From positions 18,481,732-18,545,731 of the forward strand of contig NC_040016.1 in the NCBI RefSeq assembly GCF_000972845.2: a DNA stretch of 64,000 nucleotides. Reading direction: 5' to 3'. The notes below the pieces were generated by a model, which searched no databases, was not told where the DNA came from, and worked only from the letters and a program-made list of their open reading frames with translations. A program made the position numbers and the translations under genes. This DNA comes from Larimichthys crocea. Its lineage: Eukaryota; Chordata; Actinopteri; Sciaenidae. Shown here one piece after another: positions 36,981-48,469 of this stretch; within the stretch, counting starts at the first letter, position 1, and every line of letters starts with the position of its first letter.

Positions 36981-38373
36981 GAGTCACATCCTGCATTGTA
37001 AGAGAGCACCCACTAAAAATTGTATTAACGTCTCTCTTCGGGAGCATGCGAGCCTCGGAAGAGACAACGAAGCTAAGATGTAAAATGTGGACCCTGAATA
37101 AGTGAAAACACTAAAAGAGCTTTCTTGTTTTGAGATATTTAATGATTCAACCGTGCTAAACATTTTTTATTTATTGTTTCAGCTCCAGATTGGCGTGATA
37201 ATTACAGCACAGGTCCAAATCTAACAGCAGCAACCGAGTCTGTAATAATGAGCTCCAGCTGAGTGACACCGTGACATTTTCAAATGTTGATTTTCTTTAT
37301 TGTTGCTGTTAAAAAAAAGACCCCATAGACCTACACTGCCCCCTGTTGATTCACTGTGTAACCACATAAAATGTCTGACTTACAAAGTTAAACAGCTTCA
37401 TTTAAGCCTCATGTAAACTTACAATGCTGTCACATTTTGTTTATTTTTAAATTTGTCTTCAAATGAAGCCTTGAATAAGACAGTTATGTTACATGTGTAA
37501 CATGTTCATGTCATTTTTATGTAGCTGTTCAAGCTGCTACTGACACAACAATGTTCCCGTCGTCTAAATTTTGACACCAGTTTCATCAGGATCTTGTCTG
37601 AGCTTCGATCTGTCATGACGCTCTTATTCTTATTTTTGGGCTTCAGCCTGCGGCGTCCTCTTTTATTAATAATCATACATGTGCTTGTATCTTCCACTCG
37701 GACGTGGTTCAGCTTTCAAAAATGCCGCAGAGAAAAAAAAAATCTAATCTGAAATCCAAACGATTGATTTCCTTTAAGTCACCTCGGTGTTGGTCTACAC
37801 ACATGAAGGCGTCAGAAAAATGAGAATCTTGGTTTGATGGTTGGTTTCTCGATTCTTCGGTTCTTGAATAGAAATGACGGTTTTTGATTTAATTTAAGAA
37901 AACATAACTGATATTGTTTACACCTGATATGTGAAGATCGTGAGAGTGTAGTGAAATGGCTGTTTGTGTGTGATAAGGCATTTGATAAAGGCTATTTTTT
38001 TAATATTGATGATGAAAAGTACCATGTTCAATTATTATTCTTTTTTTTTTGTTTTGTGTTAATTTGCACACCCGACCCCGATAATAACATCACAGGGATT
38101 TTGAACGGTCGTCAGTGATTTCGCCTAACCAGACTGAGTAGGAGGTGTAGCTCGCTAAGCTCTAACAGCTCATTTGCAAATTGTTTTTGTTTTTTTGTAG
38201 AATCTAAATGTTAAATGAGTGACATTTTCTTTGAAAAACATTTGAGTTTCACAAGTAAAAAAAAAAAAAAAACTGGAAAAATCCAAGTACCAGATCTGTT
38301 TTACAGCATCGTTTGCCTGAAAAGATGAAACTGTTGTTAAAAATATTGTTTGCGCGCATTGAAGCACGATATC

Positions 38374-38625
38374 AAAGGTCCAGTGTTTAATATTTAGAGC
38401 ATCAGCAGAAGTGGAAATATATTTTTATTAGCGTCTAACCACCTGAGAAATCACCTTTTGGACTGAGCAGCTTTGCCTCTTCCGCCGCGTTGAATTGCCA
38501 CGTTTCTTACAGCAGCCCAGAACGGACAGGAAGGGCGGGGTGTGAGGTGAGGGATGTTCAGTTGGTTGCAATCCGCAAACCCTCGCTGCTAGATGCCACT
38601 AAATCCTACACACTGGTCCTTTTTT
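38374..38625. mobile_element. Non-autonomous inverted-repeat transposon (family A, short copy)
   Basis: The left end AAAGGTCCAGTGTTTAATAT and the right end AAATCCTACACACTGGTCCT are inverted complements with few mismatches. The interior phrases (GGTTGCAATCCGCAAACC, GATGCCACTAAATCC) are typical of a very common teleost MITE. No coding capacity. Confidence 0.65.
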
Positions 38626-40341
38626 AAAGTTTGCCATGTTTTTGTTTTTTTTGTTGTTGTTTTTTCATGTGTCAAATTTTTTTGTTTTCTTCTCTCATGT
38701 TCGCATTTGACCAGTTTCCAAGACATGGATCGAGTTGTTTACAATTAAAAAATGACCTTTTTCTCTTTTTAAAATGAAACCTCAAAATGTAAAGTGGATT
38801 TACTTTTTAAACGGAAGGGTACGGCTAAAGCCAGAACTATTAATACGTGATAATCGGACAGACGTCAACAAAAAAAATGAGTAAATTTGTCAGTGAAAGT
38901 TGGAAAAACTCTTTTTCAAGATGCAGTTTTTCATCTTTTCCGTACTCGTTTAGGCCTCGGCTCTTCCTGTTCTCTTCCTCATGTCATCTTCAAAAATCTT
39001 TTTTTTTATTAGCTCATGATATACTGTCAAATATCTAAAAGCCAATCCCTGTCTAGGAAACTGTCGCCACAGCTGTAACCACAATAAGCAAAGACTGCAT
39101 CGTTTTCCACACGTCCACTTTGACTTGAGAATGTACAGTGCTGTATGTTTATAGGTAGCAGTTTGAAGTCCAAGAGGTCAAAACAAAAACAAAAACAAAC
39201 AAAAAAAAACAATGAAAGAGCCAACACATTTTTCTTTTTCTTTCTTTTAAAATTTTTAACAGAATATGCAGAAGTATTGCAAAAAATATCTGACAATCAT
39301 CAGGGTTTTTTGTAGGGAATTAAAGATGCGAGTTCCCTGGCTGGCAAACAGTTTTAAAAAAAAATATCACTGTTGGGTTTCTTTCCCCTGCTTTCTCTGG
39401 TTTTCAAAATAAAGATGATTTCCTATATGCACATTGTTGTTCTGTTTTATGCATCATTTTAAACATATACCGTGACAATAAAAGTAAGGTTACACACGTC
39501 ATGATTACAAACATCTTGATAGGAATCTCTTAAGTCCTTCGGCGGAGCCTGCACAGATCACGTCCTTTTAAATCAGCTTAATATTTCATTTGATTGTAAA
39601 CCCACACTGGAAAAGGTCTCTGTGTCCCGGGTTTTACCTCATATGGCTTCTCCATTCTCTGACCTGATTAACTGATGGTACTATAGCCATGGAAAGAGGC
39701 CAGGACAAGTCTATCTCTGCTCCTTAAAAGGAGCTGTTTCAGACAGTGAGAGCTGCAGATTCCTGCACACTTGATTTGACTCACATGACGTTTTCGAGCC
39801 TCTTACAGGTTAGATACGGCCGAACAATTGCAATATGCGTTGTGCATTACCTTTCCTCTGGCAGTGGAGTGTTCCTCAGCTGTCCAGCAGTGAGCACTGT
39901 ACGTTACTATTATTATTATTATAATACCTTTTTCTTTATGCAACATGTAGATAAACCGTTACAGAGCGACGTTTATTAATCCTCTGGGGCCCCCGAGCAA
40001 TCAGCTATGATTAGGACACCAGAGGGTTAATAAACGATTGTTAGGTCTGAGCTAAATAAAACTTGCAAATAATGTTTAGTTTGTTGCAGCTGCGAAGAGG
40101 CTCAATAAAACTGACTCTGTCGGTCGCATCTGCTGAAGTCAATCCATCCGTTCCTCCCTGATGTCGACAGATTTGTTTGTTCATTTTTAAAAACTGCAAA
40201 GACGGACAGAGGCTCTCTTCATATTCTGACAATAAACTTACAAAAAAGTAAGACGTGCTTTGATTTGCCTGATTAGCGTCACCACACCAAATTGATCATA
40301 ATCTAAACAAATCTGTTATAACCTATATCGCGGCGCTCTTG

Positions 40342-40347
40342 TTTATT
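40342..40347 (-). terminator. Candidate polyadenylation signal of inpp1
   Basis: On the minus strand this reads AATAAA, about 280 bases beyond the inpp1 stop codon. It would give a short 3' UTR. Another minus-strand hexamer lies near 39970. Confidence 0.4.
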
Positions 40348-40624
40348 ATTCCCAAATAAATGTTTTTCCCTCCCGGTCGTGATTTACCCTTCCAGAACCA
40401 CTGATTAAGACCAGACAGTATTTGAAATATTATTTGGCCCAGACCGGGTGTTCAACTTGTAGATATATATATATATTTGCAAATATATCTTTACTATTTA
40501 ACCTAAATTAAAATATTTCATCCTCCACCCCCATCCCTCTCCCACTACTAATATAGAAAACATGAATATAGTCGTACTGTATATGCAACAATAAGTGTTT
40601 CGAATACTTCCCCTGCTCTGTCAG

Positions 40625-43600
40625 TTACAGCTTGCCTCTCAGCGCTCCCATGACGCTGCAGAGCTGAGAACAGTCTCGATAAGCCACCAGGCCGCCGTTG
40701 TTAGCCCAGCGGTCAGCTCCTTTGCACTCGGTGTTGGGCTGGTGGTAGGTCAGTTCTGTCTGGTGACCCTGCGCTCCAGAATTGGACTGCAGACACTTAG
40801 CCAGGTCCACCACTCCCCCTCCGAGGGCTCGCAGCAGGGCGTGAGGAGCGCAGGAGTCCCACTTAAAGGTGCTTCCTTCTGAGAGGATGTAAACATCGGC
40901 CAAGCCTTGAATGACACACAGGATCTTGTAGCCGGCTCCAGAGGCGTACATCAGCTTGTCGGGGCCGCACAACGAGGTCAGGGCTTCCTTCACCACCGGC
41001 TTCTCGCTGGAGCTCAGCACCGCAGACAGCCCGCCACCGGGTCCGTCTTTTGGCCGGGACTCTGAGCAAGCGTTGACACCGCCAAAGGACACACCCCAGA
41101 AATGCTTCCCCTTCCAGCTGTGAACGTAAATAATTCAGAAATTGAGAATATTTTACTTTAATGGAAGTGAAAGAGCCCAGAATGAGACCAAAGATGAGTG
41201 ACAGTTTATTGACTGACTCGAGGATTGCACCACTAACTGTCACCTGTCGCCCAAAATCATTTTCTGGGTGAATTTAAACCTGCAAAAACTTTTTTTTTGG
41301 TCATCTGAGTGCGGCAGAAACAGACCTGAACTGATGAATTTAAGTCTAATAGATCCATTTTTGAGTTCTTAACCAACTCCTGAAGTAAATATCCGACTCT
41401 TTAGCTGCTAAAAGCTTCAGATATATTCAGTTTTGGTTAGACTCTTTAGCTGCTAAAAGCTTCAGATATATTCAGTTTTGGTTACATTTGGTTACGTTTT
41501 GGCCTTCACCGCTTGTTCCCCCCAGCCTGACAAGGCGGGTCTGTGACCAGCGCCCTCTGGCTGCAGGACCGGATGGCTGCGTGTCTGTGCTGGGATTACT
41601 CAAACCCCCCAGCCCCTGTCCCCTGGTTGCTAGTGATGTGTCTCATCTTGTAGAGTGTACTGTATATGTGCTAAACTGCTGAGGTGTTTTTGTCCTGCTC
41701 CCAGAGTGTACTCCTTACAGGAGCACAGTCTGTGGGTTGTTCTTTTTTCTCCTCCCCTCTCCCCATGTTGTATCCCTTTTTCTTCTTTCCTTTGTTTCTT
41801 TCATTTCACTGCCACTGTACCTGTACTTTTAGGCATGTGACAAATAATAAACTTAAACTTAAACTTAAACTAGTTCGTTCACAAGGTTCAGGAGGTCACC
41901 TCAACGTCTAAACACTCCCCACAGTTTTCTGATTGATTCGACAGGCAGCGAGTTTCTGGTCAGACTCAAACAGAGAAAAAAAAACGCTCACGATGGGAGT
42001 TCTGGCAACGTGAAGCCAAGAGAAAAAACATCCAGAGATAAAGGCAGATAAAGTGAAAGGTACACACAGTGCAGACACCCTAAAGACATTGATAAATATA
42101 TAAAGGCCTTTCCTTTTTGCAGCAGCTTACTGGTAGTTCATCTACATTCATATCTGCATATGACTCAAGTACTTATATTACATATATTACAACAACTTCG
42201 AGATTACTTCTTTACTTTTTAAATGTTCCGAATCTGAACCTGTAAAACTAATCTTGAATATATTACCGGTAGGTGTCACGTTAGTCATACGTATTGATTA
42301 TTGCTATTCATTAATAAATGTTGAGACGTTGTTGCAGTCACCTGACTAACCGAGCATCCTGCTTGTTGCAACTTCCTCACCTGTACTGATGAACATTATA
42401 AACTTTGCACTTTCCCCTAAATAGTGGCTTATGTTATTATTTGTGGTTAATGTACGACCTGTATACAAGTATTTTTTTAATATAAAAGTAGTTTGAACTG
42501 CTTTTTCTCGGCAGCTTTAGTTAACCAAACTAGATTTCTTTCTTGGGTAGCTTTGCTTTAGTTCGGTCATTTGTGGTTTTTATTCAAAAGAAGCTTCCTG
42601 CGTCACTCTCCCTTTCAGGCACGAGGCTCTTTATGAAAACGAGATGGAAATTTTCACGTGTGAATGAACGCCTGAGCCCACGAGTTCACAGCTGCAGTCT
42701 TCCTACATCGAACCTCCCTTAAAAAAGTCTCATTTGAAAAGGCAGCATTCGCTCACACAGGTAACACGCAGAGTGTAACGTGACGAGCTGTGGGGTAAAA
42801 CACACTCAGCGGCCACTTTATTAGGTACACCTGCGTTGTACAGGCTAATACAGACCACTTGTGTTTTTAAAAGTTTAGAATATAAAGTATTAAAGTACAT
42901 CGGCACCTTTAAGCCACTGTCAAACGGTAAATTGATCATTGTAATATTTGTAAAGATAGATGACACAGAGATGGTGTTTAAGGTGATATTACACTGTACA
43001 GGTGTGCCTAATAAAAGTGGCCACTGACACAATAAAAATCTACTATAGTGATGTTGGGAAACTAAACCTGTTATAAACTCAGAGGTAGAAGAGGAAATGT
43101 TTGTGTCCTTAACTTACCCTCCACCTGCTGGATCTTTGTAGTTGAACGGCTGGTTGATGACGCCCATGACGGGCTCACCTGTGCTCCGGAGATAAACCCC
43201 AATTAGGACCAAAGCACAGTGCAGACCTGATGGAAACAGGTGGCCCTCCTCCAGCACCTCCTCCCGGCCCTCGATGTACTGGCTGGTGGCATCTTGATGG
43301 GGAAAAAACAAAACAAAACAAGAGATGAACAGATTTCACTGAGGCTGTGCTGGAACGAGTTTCTGGATCGCTGCAGCAGGTGGAGAAAAACAAGCAGACT
43401 GTCACCTATCGGGTCGATCCAGATGCCGAGCTCGGACGGGCTGAGGGGAACCGTCAGACCGTCTGTGTTGGCTTCGATGGTCACCGGGTCCTGGTGGATG
43501 GCTCGAGCCAGCAGAGACGCCGCCGTGTTGTCGCCGTCCAGCACCGAGGCCAGCAGCTTGGCGGTCTCCTCCTGCGTACCGCACACTGTGACCGTCACAC

Positions 43601-45756
43601 TCTCTCCTGGTGACACGGCGACGCTTCGGTTAATTTACGCTACGACAAACAGCTTTAAATATTTACACAGTGCAAAACGTGGCATGTTTAAATATTTAGA
43701 CAGCGACACACTGATTGTGCTTCTTATTATACAAGCGATTACTTTAGATGAAAGATGATTCACTGTGAGGTTTAAGCACAAATAATCAGGTCATTACTTT
43801 ACCCAATAAAAAAAGTGGAGTGATCATTATTATTATTATTAGTCAGGAATAAGAAACTGGTTCATTTATCTCATGCAGACACATTGCACAGTAACCTATG
43901 GAGAGACTGTGGGTGTACTGGACAGGTGAGGACGATGTCGAGGGTGAACTACTCCGATCTAAGCAAGAAAATTCATGTAACTAAACTTTGGTAACTGGTT
44001 CAACCAACCAATCTCTGGTTCCAGGTCCTCAAATTGTTTTTCTTTGTCCTATGTGATGGTGAACTGAGTATCTTTGGCTCGAGCTGTTTGTTTGTTTAGA
44101 CCACACATAGTAGTTTCTGGTAACTGGGGCACAGAGGATGCGGTTTCATCTCATCATCTCGTCTACCTAGTTTTGATATCCGCCGCCACACGTGTGTCTA
44201 TTTTAGGAGCTTGGTCGCTTTTTTTTTACCTCCCCGTTTCTACAGACCAAAGAATTAACTGTTGCATTGCAGCTCTGATATAAACTAATTCAGGATTTTC
44301 ATCACAGGAGCAGCTAATAACGGAGGACCTGCCTTTGTTGGTACACGTCTTTTGTGTGAATCCTCAAACAGTGAATCTGGGACCCCAGGGCATGGGCCTA
44401 CTTTGTCTTGTTGCTAATGAATGACTCCTGTCTTAAAATAACAAACATGTTAAGTCGGATACAGATCCAGTGTGCGCCTACAAACTAGAGAAATCCACCC
44501 CTACCACTCGTCCTTTTCTTGAAAATCTCTTACTCCCTCCAGACTCGAAGCAGTTGGTATCAAAAAATTGTGGATTGCTTTACCACCACTATTTCTTCAG
44601 ATCACATTAAAGGATGCCTGGGCCAGCGACCTGAATTCAGAGATATCAGCAAAGTTCTGGGAAGAACTACGTGCCGTAATTTGTCGTGCTTGCTGGAATC
44701 GAGCGTGCGTAACTTCTTGCGAAAGTTACGTGACGTGATTCGTGCTTTCTGGAATCGATAAGAGAATCGTTAGATAAACTGCCAAAGAATTCAATGGAAA
44801 TTAAACACGTGGAACCGGTTCTCAACAAGAACAGGTTCTCGATTCCCATCCCTAACGCAACGTGCTTGGCGGATAGGAATAGTGGTGGCTAAGATACTCA
44901 TTCTCCTGACCTGGAAGTCCAACACTCCACCTTGTTTTGCTCACTGGCTGTCTATTATACAGATGGAAAAACTCTGTATGTACAAACCCAACAAACAAAA
45001 GAGGTTTGAGAAAACATGGGGACCTTTCTTGGCACGGTGTCACATCACCTGACAACCACAGGGACTCTGACTTATTGGGCTATGTAACTATGTAGCACGG
45101 TGTTGGACTGGATTAACTTATTCATGTAATTTACCTTGCTCTGGAGATGCTGATATTGACAACTTTGTCTGAACATTACCTTGCTCTGGAGATGCTGATA
45201 TTGACAACTTTGTCTGAACAGAATATCTATCTTGAGAACTGTCTGGCAGTTTTTCTTGTTTTTCTCGTTTTTTTTGTATGTCCTGTGACTGTTTTTGAAA
45301 ACACTTGTGAACTATAAATAAAGTACATAAAGAAAAACTAGAGAAATCCATTTAACTAACAAGAGAACATGAAGATGCAGCATGTTAAGTGTAATAATCA
45401 GTAATTACCAAGCCCGTTTTCAAACTTGTTGGACTCCTCTCCATGAATGAAGCCGGCCATCTCAGGGAACTTAACAAAAAGATACAGATACGATTTACGA
45501 TCACACAGTCCAGCTCCAGTTCATCCAGACTTCTCCTCCTCCATGTCCTTACCTGAGCACGGACATCATGCCGGATCATCTCCTGGATCACGACGTCAGC
45601 GAGCGTCTTGAAGTCCTGGACGAACTTCTTGTTCTTGTCCTCTCCGGTTTTCTCTTGCACGAGGAGCTGAAAGAGGGGAGCCTCCTGCCTGCAGACCCGG
45701 GCCACGTTGGCCGCTTTCTCTGCCACCCGGAGCAGCAGCCTCAGCAGATCAGCCAT
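40625..45756 (-). CDS. inpp1: Inositol polyphosphate 1-phosphatase
   Basis: Five coding exons on the minus strand join in phase: 45756-45553, 45469-45409, 43606-43406, 43292-43118 and 41117-40625 (377 residues; human 399). The start is MADLLRLLLRVAEKAANVAR, two bases after an acceptor. The enzyme removes the 1-phosphate from Ins(1,4)P2 and Ins(1,3,4)P3, is Mg-dependent and is inhibited by lithium. The metal-site motifs of the family are all present: GEES with E79-E80, the D153-P-I-D156 signature (followed by A-T rather than S-T) and WDSCAPHALLRALGGG with D301. The DPID codon is split by the exon 3/4 junction. The third intron is short and the second and fourth hold transposon fragments and a 45-bp tandem duplication each. 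Mammalian INPP1 maps to the NAB1 region, so its place near nab2 suggests an ohnolog. Catalytic competence is expected. Confidence 0.94.
41240..42800. repeat. inpp1 intron 4, repeat-filled part
   Basis: The intron holds a perfect 45-bp tandem duplication (41395-41484) and a CT-rich unclassified repeat with an AAACTTAAACTTAAACT end (41500-41875). At 42318-42656 is a segment whose inverted copy lies at 47041-47392. No coding frame of interest. Confidence 0.6.
42803..43030. mobile_element. MITE with TTATTAGGTACACCTG-type ends
   Basis: The left end reads CAGCGGCCACTTTATTAGGT and the right end reads GTGCCTAATAAAAGTGGCCA, an imperfect inverted repeat of about 30 bases. These ends are very common in fish. 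The 228-base element sits in inpp1 intron 4, about 90 bases from exon 4, and has no coding capacity. Confidence 0.7.
43620..45130. other. inpp1 intron 2, no exon recognised
   Basis: The intron contains unique-looking sequence and, at about 44740-44855, phrases such as GGAACCGGTTCTCAACAAG and GATTCCCATCCCTAAC. These resemble the end of a hAT-type fish element. No hidden exon fits the inpp1 reading phase. Confidence 0.45.
45131..45220. repeat. 45-bp tandem duplication in inpp1 intron 2
   Basis: Two adjacent 45-base copies starting TTACCTTGCTCTGGAGATGC differ only near their ends. They read as a repeated LSISASPEQG peptide on the minus strand, but no splice sites or conservation support coding. 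Confidence 0.9.
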
Positions 45757-46319
45757 GCCTGAAAAAAACAGAAGAAAAGAAGAATCAACATAGAGATGGA
45801 AACTCTTTATATGTGAGAGCGAGAGAGAGAGAGGGGAAAAAAAGAGATGAGGCAGGTCACACTTTCACACAGTGAGCTAATTATAGCCTCCACATGAAAA
45901 CAGGGCATTTCTGAAAAAAGACAAGAGTGTGAGGGAGGGGTGATGAGCTGCAGCTCTTAATCCTCTCTGTGCAAAACACACATCCCACTTTGTAAATAAT
46001 TATTCAGAAAGCAAACTGTAGAGTGTAATCTCATGGGTAGTACAATGGAAAGAGGAAAAAAAGGGTGTGTACAAGGTGACTGCTGAGTGCTATTAGTATC
46101 ATAACATGGAGCTTTATGATGCAAAAACATGAAAACTACACATCAGTGTGCTTGTTTACGCACACAGCTGTGCTCCTGTAAGACAAATATATTAATATTA
46201 CAGCTGCCAACACCGAAACAAACAGGTTTAGTTTGGCATTTATGAGGTTTAGATAACAAAGCAAAGGAATTTACACGTCAGAGGGCAGAGTAAACACAGA
46301 GTAATGACTGAAAGCTTAC

Positions 46320-46700
46320 CAAAAACCCGGTGCACAAGCTGCTTTTCCTCTGGCCCGTCGCTGTGTTCTCTCCCCGTCACCAAACGCGGCTGAGTCGGTG
46401 TGAAAAGACGCAGAGTTTCAGTAAAGACAAGCGGCATTAAAAGGTTCGCTTTAATTGAAAACACTGCTCGCTCTAGTCTGGAGGCTTCTTTCTTTTACGT
46501 CAGTGTGAGTTTCCTCTCGCAGGAAGGGCGGACGCTCCTCCTGCTTCACATCAAGGCCGCCGACGGCGCGGCGCGGTGCGGACGTGCGCGTCATGGAGAG
46601 AGAGAGGAGCGCACACGGCGAGCGCGCATGGAGGAGGAGGCGACAACAGGAAGCGAGGCCGCGCTGCGTTCACGGCACATGAGAAACTCAAGCTTTCCAT
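46320..46700 (-). promoter_or_regulatory. inpp1 untranslated first exon and CpG-rich promoter
   Basis: On the minus strand a good donor (GGTAAGCTTT, intron starting at 46319) closes an exon that would join the acceptor just before the inpp1 ATG. Immediately upstream, 46540-46690 is rich in CG dinucleotides (for example GCGGCGCGGTGCGGACG), unlike the surrounding DNA. This fits a CpG-island promoter. The exact start site is not resolved. Confidence 0.55.
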
Positions 46701-46734
46701 GCTGCTGTGTTTTTGTTTTTGTTTTGTTTTTTTA

Positions 46735-48148
46735 CAGTTTTTTACAGTTGCTATAACACACTGAAATGACATGGATGGCACAAATATTTAAACTGACACA
46801 CACAGGGAGCAAAACCTCATCTCAAATCTCCAAAACTTTACACACATTTTGCACTTTTTACAGTTATTTTTTTTCCAATTGCTTAAACACTATTTTGCAA
46901 ACTAGGCTGGTTTTATCAAAACACTAACACAATTCACCAAACCACACACCCAAACTGCAAAACACCTCATATATGGGGTTGGGCAGCTGCCGAGAAAAAG
47001 CAGTTCAAACTACTTTTATATATATAAAAAAAAATACTTGAAAATTTCCATCTCGTTTTCAAAAAGAGCCTCGTAGGAGGACGCAGGAAGCTTCTTTTGA
47101 ATAAAAACCACAAATGACCGAACTGAAGCAAAGCTACCCAAGACAGAAATCTAGTTTGGTTAACTAAGGCTGCCGAGAAAAAGCTGTTCAAACTACTTTT
47201 ATATAAAAAAAAATACTTGTATACAGGTCGTACATTAACCACAAATAATAACATAAGCCACTATTCAGGGGAAATTTCAAAAGATGTGTCAGCTGTGGTT
47301 TATAATGTTCATCAGTCAGACAGTCCAGGTGAGGGTGTTGCAACAAGCAGGATGCTCGGTTAGTCAGGTGACTGCAACAACGTCTCAACATTGAGAGTGC
47401 AGAGTGAAAAGCACTTTCATCTTTAGTATGCTTTGCCATAATACTAACATAGTTCAAACTGCAGAGACTTCTTCAGATTGTTCACATGCACAGAAATATT
47501 TGCAGATACACACACGTGCTATTGAAATATTTATTTTTTACCAAACAACTCAGTGCAACATATGCACAGCAGATATATTTACATTGGAGTGAACTAAAAT
47601 ATGCTCACAGAACAGTAAGCTGAAAAATACAATTGCAGAAAAAATGTCAGAAAAAATAAAGAAATAAAAAAATAAAGAAATAAAGAGTAAAGCAAAATAA
47701 TTTGACAACACTGCTCTACCCCGACCTCTCACTCTTCCTCCCCCTCTCATTCAAACCCTCCCTCTTCCTCTTCCTCTCTCAGCAATGTCTTCCAAAGATG
47801 CTCACCTGTGGTCTTTTATTGCTTACCTCCTGATTGAAGTGTTAACAATTACATAACAGCATGTTTGGGCAGGTGGCACATGTAGTGGACGATGAGCTCA
47901 TGTAGTGTCATTTTAAATGGCAGTGTTTTCACAAACATGTGACTTTATGTCAGATTGTTGTGTCTTATGCAGAGAACCGCGTTCAGTACACTTAAAAAGT
48001 GCCACTTCGAAATGCAAAATGTGTGTAAAGCAGAAAATGTGTTTAAAGTTTTGGAGATTTGAGATGAAGTTTTGCTCCCTGTGTGTCAGTTTAAATGTTT
48101 GTGCAATCCATGTCATTTCAGTGTGTTAGCAACTGGACAAAACTGTAA
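46735..48148. mobile_element. DNA transposon remnant with long terminal inverted repeats
   Basis: The left end (46741-46851; CTATAACACACTGAAATGAC and on) is repeated inverted at 48001-48148 (CATGTCATTTCAGTGTGTTA). Both are followed inward by matching phrases up to about 110-140 bases. The interior lacks a transposase frame and includes a segment (47041-47392) whose inverted copy lies in inpp1 intron 4. Part of the right end is tandemly duplicated at 48140-48240. I cannot assign the family. Confidence 0.65.
47041..47392 (-). repeat. Inverted copy of the inpp1-intron segment
   Basis: The reverse complement matches 42318-42656 over nearly its whole length, with small indels. Shared phrases include TGACCGAACTGAAGCAAAGC here against GCTTTGCTTTAGTTCGGTCA there. 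One subsegment (GCTGCCGAGAAAAAGC) is present twice on this side (near 46988 and 47170). Confidence 0.85.
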
Positions 48149-48469
48149 ATGGCAGTGTTTTGAAATTGCAGACATGTGACTTTATGTCAGATTGTTGTGT
48201 CTTACAAAGAGAACAGTACAGTACACTTAAAAAGCCATTTCAAATGGTCTTAAAACATATGCAAGAAACATGAGTGCACAGACGCGGCTTTCAGCATTGG
48301 CCTCCATGTGGATAGAAAGAGATTTATTGTTGGAACTGAAGCGCACAGACAAACTGTACAACCAAGTCACTGAGGTCTTCTTGAGGGAAGAAAGGAGAAT
48401 GGATTTTGTGTTGAAATAAGTGTTTTGGAGGACAGCTGTTTTGGTGAGTACAAACATTTTATTTATTTA

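Larger units (their letters stand above)
36031..40340. other. dnajc14 3' UTR and intergenic DNA
   Basis: No coding exon is recognised. AATAAA occurs at 36076, only 46 bases after the stop codon, and again near 39408 and 39474, so the transcript end is uncertain. Within the stretch are repeat copy C (36290-36980), a short family-A transposon (38374-38625) and long T-rich and A-rich stretches (38630-39250). Confidence 0.5.
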
